Source: Mesorhizobium sp. STM 4661
GTDB lineage: Bacteria; Pseudomonadota; Alphaproteobacteria; Rhizobiales; Rhizobiaceae
Reading direction: 5' to 3'
Length of the DNA: 64,000 bases
Assembly (NCBI RefSeq): GCF_000359125.1
Contig: NZ_CAAF010000073.1
Coordinates: 124,001-188,000 of the forward strand
Shown here: one piece after another, positions 60,414-64,000 of the stretch
Numbering within the stretch: the stretch's first letter is position 1
How the letters are laid out: each line of letters opens with the position of its first letter
Notes under the pieces: model-generated
Database searches by the model: none
Told to the model about the DNA's origin: nothing
The model's input: the letters and a program-made list of their open reading frames with translations, nothing else
Translations under genes and position numbers: made by a program

Positions 60414-61628
60414 GTGAAGCGCAAACTCGACCTGAGAGGCGGACGGCCCGTCTGGTTCTCCTATCGCGCATCATCGGTGCCGGCGGGAAAACTGACGCGG
60501 GATGTAAAGACCGACGTGCTGGTCGTCGGCATGGGGGTCAGTGGCGCCATGGCGACTGAGGCGCTGACGCGCGCCGGCCATTCGGTGATCTGCATCGACC
60601 GGCGCGGACCGTTGAAGGGATCGACCTCGGCGACGACGGCCTTGGTGCAGTTCGAGCTTGACCAACCCCTGACGAAACTTTCGGCGAGCAAGGGAAAGGC
60701 CGATGCCGAACAGGCATGGCGGCGCTCGCGCCTGGCGGTAATTAATCTGAGCGGACGGGTTGCCGAACTCGGCATCGATTGCAGCCTGACCTGTTTGCCT
60801 TCCCTTTATCTTGCCGGCAATCTGCTCCGTCCGGCCGAATTGCAGGAGGAGGCGGAGGCCCGCCGACAAGCCGGAATCGCCGCAACCTATCTGACCCGCC
60901 AGGCTCTCGCGGAAAGGTTCGGCATCCATCGCGCCGCCGCCATTCTCAGCCATGGCAATCTTGCGCTCGACCCGCGCAAGCTCACCGCGGGTCTGCTGCT
61001 CAGGTCGCTGGTCCGCAAGGCGCGTTTCCATGCGCCGGTCGAGGCGACAGCCATCGAACATGGCCGTGGCCAGATTAGCGTTGGCACCAGCCTCGGGCCG
61101 ACTATCACGGCGCAGCATCTGGTATTGGCAACGGGTTACGAACTGACCGATCTCATACCGGCGACCGCACACCGCATAGTTTCGACTTGGGCAATCGCCA
61201 CTGGACGGCAAGCAGACAAGATCTGGCCAGGCGCCGCTCTCATCTGGGAAGCGTCGGATCCTTACCTCTACATCAGGGCAACCGCCGACGGCCGCGTCAT
61301 CTGCGGCGGCGAGGATGAGGATTTCACCGACGAGACCCGTCGCGATGCGCTGACCGCCGACAAGTCCAAACGCCTGGCGGCAAAACTGGGCAGCCTGTTC
61401 CCAAGGCTCGACGTCGGCCCCGAATTTGCCTGGGCCGGCTCCTTCGGCACCACGACATCGGGGCTGCCTTATATCGGGGCCCTACCCGGTCATCCGCGCG
61501 TTCATGCCGTGATGGGCTATGGCGGCAACGGCATCACATTCTCGCAGATCGCTTCGGAGATCGTTGCGTCTGCAATCGGCGGCCGCGATGACACGGATGC
61601 AGAGCTTTTCGCATTCCGCCGCTCCTGA
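60414..61628 (+). CDS. FAD-dependent oxidoreductase (DAO family)
   Basis: About 404 residues. GTG 60414 is preferred because GGAGG is five bases upstream; TTG 60411 would be too close. The cofactor motif TDVLVVGMGVSGAMATEALT is preceded by about 35 residues. GSTSATTALVQFELDQPL and the late FAWAGSFGTTTSGLPYIGAL with MGYGGNGITFSQIASEI define it as a DAO-type flavoprotein of a rhizobial group without known substrate. It starts just after a terminator, so it must have its own weak promoter or some readthrough. Confidence 0.85.
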   Translation: MKRKLDLRGGRPVWFSYRASSVPAGKLTRDVKTDVLVVGMGVSGAMATEALTRAGHSVICIDRRGPLKGSTSATTALVQFELDQPLTKLSASKGKADAEQAWRRSRLAVINLSGRVAELGIDCSLTCLPSLYLAGNLLRPAELQEEAEARRQAGIAATYLTRQALAERFGIHRAAAILSHGNLALDPRKLTAGLLLRSLVRKARFHAPVEATAIEHGRGQISVGTSLGPTITAQHLVLATGYELTDLIPATAHRIVSTWAIATGRQADKIWPGAALIWEASDPYLYIRATADGRVICGGEDEDFTDETRRDALTADKSKRLAAKLGSLFPRLDVGPEFAWAGSFGTTTSGLPYIGALPGHPRVHAVMGYGGNGITFSQIASEIVASAIGGRDDTDAELFAFRRS

Positions 61629-61784
61629 TGCGGCGCGAGCAGCTGGCGTCGACAAAGTCGACAAACAAGAGGCTATCCAGGTACACGAGGCGGCCTCGCG
61701 TTCGCCGGATCGCTTTCTCTGGCGCCTCTTGAAGGGAACTATCGCTCCCGCCCGCGGTTCCTTCCGTATCAGGAGGCGTATGCG

Positions 61785-61964
61785 ATGGACGACGACAAGC
61801 AGAAGATGCGCGAAAAGACTGCTCTGGCACGCTCATTGGCCGCGGAGACCGGCATCACCCTTGACCAGGCGAGCGATCTGATCACGATGATCGGTACCGA
61901 CCGCAACTCCCTGTTGCGCGAAGCACGGATATTGAGCAAGCGATCCGGTCAGCCGCTTTCTTGA
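61785..61964 (+). CDS. Small hypothetical protein (59 aa)
   Basis: A short gene from ATG 61785 with AGGAGG eight bases upstream. The product is hydrophilic and helical (MREKTALARSLAAETGITLD, QASDLITMIGTDRNSLLREA), with a form like small DNA-binding or regulatory proteins, but I cannot assign it. Convergent with the 110-aa gene on the other strand, whose stop lies 18 bases away. Confidence 0.6.
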   Translation: MDDDKQKMREKTALARSLAAETGITLDQASDLITMIGTDRNSLLREARILSKRSGQPLS

Positions 61965-61982
61965 ATCCGTCGCGCGAGTGCC

Positions 61983-62315
61983 CTACTGCATTTGCGCCTG
62001 GTGAGCATCGAGTTGAATGGACTCGTCTCCGATATCAGGCCTCGGATTGCCATGAAGTTCTAAACCCGAATCTGGCAGTGACCTGCTCGTCCCCACCACG
62101 ACGGTCAAGCCGTCGAATTCCATGGGTGCCCCGTGGAATTGGGCGACCTGCATGACGAGAAACTCGACATCCTCAAGGGCTATGTTTTCGGCGAGATTGC
62201 GCAGTCGTACCTCTTCCGCGACCGCGGCGACATTTATGATGCCTTTGGACCGCAACGCGGCCAGAACCTGGGCATTGAGATCCTCCCGCAGCTGAGCCGA
62301 ATATTCAAAACGCAT
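61983..62315 (-). CDS. Hypothetical protein (110 aa)
   Basis: Starts at ATG 62315 with AAGGAGG five to six bases upstream, so translation is well supported. The first 65 residues are mixed helix and strand (SAQLREDLNAQVLAALRSKG, IALEDVEFLVMQVAQFHGAP), the end polar (PRPDIGDESIQLDAHQAQMQ). I know no family for it. Its promoter lies in the AT-rich 62316-62583 stretch, which it shares with the ribbon-helix-helix gene in the other direction. Confidence 0.65.
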   Translation of the reverse strand: MRFEYSAQLREDLNAQVLAALRSKGIINVAAVAEEVRLRNLAENIALEDVEFLVMQVAQFHGAPMEFDGLTVVVGTSRSLPDSGLELHGNPRPDIGDESIQLDAHQAQMQ

Positions 62316-62583
62316 GGAAAACCTCCTTCGAGGAACTGTTTTCCCTCATGATTCAGCATGCGCTCTAAGTGCGCGCTTGACAAGAAAAAATTTAAATATT
62401 CGTGTATAAAATCAATTAGTTAGCAGAATTTGCCGATTGCGCAATCCACGTCTGTCTCCCATCGTTCGCCTTGCACGCCAACCACCTTACATCCCCTCTT
62501 GACGTATTCTGAGATGAATACTAACTCTACTGTTATCGAGGTACTTACTAACTCGTCTCGTTTGATATGCTGGAGGGGCTGAC
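62316..62583. promoter_or_regulatory. AT-rich divergent intergenic region
   Basis: This 268-bp gap between two divergent small genes is clearly richer in A and T than the rest of the window (for example TTTAAATATTCGTGTATAAA near 62391-62410). A TTGACG hexamer at 62499-62504 could be a -35 box for the ribbon-helix-helix gene, with a weak -10 region about 17 bases on. ACTAACTC-like words recur at about 62520-62553. No gene is seen. Confidence 0.45.
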
Positions 62584-62820
62584 ATGGCCGACCTGGAGCG
62601 ACCTGAACGATTGCAGATTATGCTGACGGCCGAGGAACTCGCCGCTCTTGAGAACTGGCGTTTCGAAAAGCGCATGCCAAGCAGGTCGGCGGCAGTGAGA
62701 GAGCTGTTGCGTCGCGGTCTTGCTGCGGAAGGATTCTTGACGGCGTCGCAAGGCGCTAAATCGCAGGACTTTGGAATTCTGCCCGATTCCGAAGTGTCCC
62801 ATGGATCTGGCGGCGATTAG
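62584..62820 (+). CDS. Ribbon-helix-helix (CopG-like) protein
   Basis: A 78-residue protein from ATG 62584 with GGAGGGGCTGAC upstream. The first 50 residues give a ribbon-helix-helix pattern: strand ERLQIMLTAEELAALENWRF, then helices with PSRSAAVRELLRRGLAAEGF. Such proteins bind DNA as dimers, often as antitoxins or self-regulators. No toxin-like gene follows. Bases after it (62821-63000) are non-coding or eroded coding sequence. Confidence 0.75.
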   Translation: MADLERPERLQIMLTAEELAALENWRFEKRMPSRSAAVRELLRRGLAAEGFLTASQGAKSQDFGILPDSEVSHGSGGD

Positions 62821-63002
62821 GCGCCGCAAGGCCACGCCCGACACGATCCATCTCCGACCCCTAAAGGAGCCACAAGGCAACCTCGAGGCTTTCAAATGCG
62901 TTGGTCACCGCCGACTGACGCATGGCCATCTTCGTCGAAGGAAGCGTCCGGAACTGGGCATCGCGCTGATCGATCTGGACGCGTAAAGAGCAGGTAGCCC
63001 GC

Positions 63003-64000
63003 CTCAACCTGCAGGACAACAAAGCGGCAAGCATCGAGGGGCCACCGGATGGCTGTCACAAGCGCGCGGCACCGCGCCGGCGGTACCGCGCGAGCGTGAA
63101 AATCCAGGCGTCGACAAGCTCGCTCAGTTCGACTGGAAACAGCAGCTCGACCTTCTCTCCTGTACCGAATGCGGCCGCTGCCAGGCAGTCTGCCCTGCCT
63201 ATGCCGCGGGCCTGCCGCTCAGTCCCAAAATGCTGATCACCGACATGCGCGACGCGCTGGCCGCCGGGCCGTCGGCGCTTCCGCTGGTCGGCGGCGTCAT
63301 TTCGGAAGCGACGCTGTGGGCCTGCACCACTTGTCGCGCCTGCATGGAAGGTGCCCGGTCGAGATCGAGCACCTGCCGAAGATCATCGACATGCGCCGCC
63401 ATCTGGTTGACGAAGGGCGCGTCAGCCCCGGCCTCCAGGATGCGTTGTCGAACCTGACCCGTCTCGGCAACTCCATGGGCAAGCCTTCCAAGATGCGGGC
63501 GCGCTGGACCAGGGAGCTCGGCTTTCCGGTCAAGGACGCACGCAGCGAACCCGTCGAAGTGCTGTGGTTCGTCGGCGACTACGCCTCCTACGATCCGCGC
63601 GTTCAGGAAATCACCCGCAAGGTGGCCGAACTGCTGACCGCCGTCGGTGTCGATTTCGGCATTCTCTTCGATGCCGAGCGCAACAGCGGCAACGATGTGC
63701 GGCGCGCCGGGGAAGAGGGCCTGTTCGAGACACTCGCGCAGTCCAACATCGATGCGATCGCGGAATGCACCTTCAACCGCATCATGACCACCGATCCGCA
63801 TAGCCTTAATGCGCTGAAGAACGACTATCGGCATTTCGGCGCGGCATTTGAGGTCCTGCACTATACCGCCTTGCTGGCCGAGCTCATCAAGGCAGGAAAG
63901 CTCGAACTCGCCGTGGTCGATGGCGGCAAGGTCACCTATCACGATCCCGTTACCTCGGGCGCTACAATGGCGGCTTCGATGCGCCACGCGACCTGATCCG
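63003..64000 (+). pseudogene. (Fe-S)-binding protein, heterodisulfide-reductase/DgcB-like, with frameshifts (continues beyond window)
   Basis: The iron-sulfur part reads DLLSCTECGRCQAVCPAYAA and WACTTCRACMEG in one frame (about 63128-63350). The expected next words VCPVEIEHLPKII continue in another frame, as if one base were missing near 63350. That frame runs through VEVLWFVGDYASYDPRVQEI to VTYHDP, where the usual CYLGRYNGG continues only after a further shift near 63948. Upstream fragments (LNLQDNKAASIEGPPDG) are in yet another frame. Proteins of this type carry electrons in demethylation or disulfide reduction. It is either decayed or the assembly has base errors. Confidence 0.65.

Noticed and set aside
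62584..62820. Toxin-antitoxin pair with the ribbon-helix-helix protein
   Set aside because: No toxin-like frame follows within several hundred bases.

Overview
This window looks like a chromosomal or large-replicon segment of a high-GC alphaproteobacterium of the order Rhizobiales, most likely Mesorhizobium or a close relative. This is inferred from the dense ABC-uptake and catabolic operons, the LacI/AraC/GntR/Lrp regulators sitting next to them, several copies of a rhizobial-type intergenic palindrome, and protein families typical of that group (DUF2778, DUF3309, ThuAB, GFA, BKACE). I saw no rRNA, tRNA, CRISPR array or intact transposase. Several genes are broken or trimmed, so the region is accessory in character.

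Layout. 1-2198: end of a spermidine/putrescine-type ABC importer (binding protein, two permeases) with a 229-bp insertion between genes. 2231-4477: small stress-type genes, a YciE-like ferritin-fold protein and a family 2 glycosyltransferase on the minus strand. 4854-5493: a HigBA-type toxin-antitoxin pair whose toxin carries the N-terminus of an IS481-type transposase. 5653-9016: a bacterial phytochelatin-synthase-like protein, a BKACE enzyme, and a divergent AraC/SDR pair. 9102-13958: an Lrp regulator, a saccharopine-dehydrogenase-like enzyme and a complete amino-acid ABC importer, one operon interrupted by a heptamer microsatellite. 14066-18482: an IetAS-like AAA ATPase/subtilase pair, probably an anti-phage or plasmid-exclusion module, with a DCL/DUF3223 gene downstream. 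18540-22293: a tight cluster of a GshB-like ATP-grasp ligase, a DUF1704 (QEGLA/MATCAP-related) metallopeptidase-like protein and an N-formylglutamate amidohydrolase-like protein. 22388-26466: GFA protein, ThuB/ThuA pair and a DUF2778 envelope protein. 26841-28280: a flavin oxidase.

28401-36340: an AraC regulator divergent from a PhyH dioxygenase, followed by a ribose-type operon (permease, binding protein, double ATPase, ribokinase, RbsD, and a PanB-like protein that seems to have lost its metal site). 36473-43758: an AraC regulator and a hydroxamate-siderophore uptake set (TonB receptor, FhuD-, FhuB-like, siderophore-interacting reductase) without an ATPase gene. 43777-49428: a YkoF remnant, an aminotransferase divergent from a GntR/FAD-oxidoreductase/SnoaL operon, a 5'-truncated SDR and a second GntR. 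49648-52236: small genes, an acylphosphatase and a broken SCO gene. 52179-59896: a LacI-controlled sugar ABC operon with a lactonase-type hydrolase, a FAD oxidoreductase and a convergent SDR. 60177-64000: DUF3309, a FAD oxidoreductase, small hypotheticals, a ribbon-helix-helix protein and an iron-sulfur protein with frameshifts that runs off the end.

The likeliest less-described systems are the ATP-grasp/DUF1704/amidohydrolase triad (18540-22293), which resembles a peptide-tail ligation and removal cycle, and the IetAS-like module with its own DCL partner and possible self-regulation (14066-18187).
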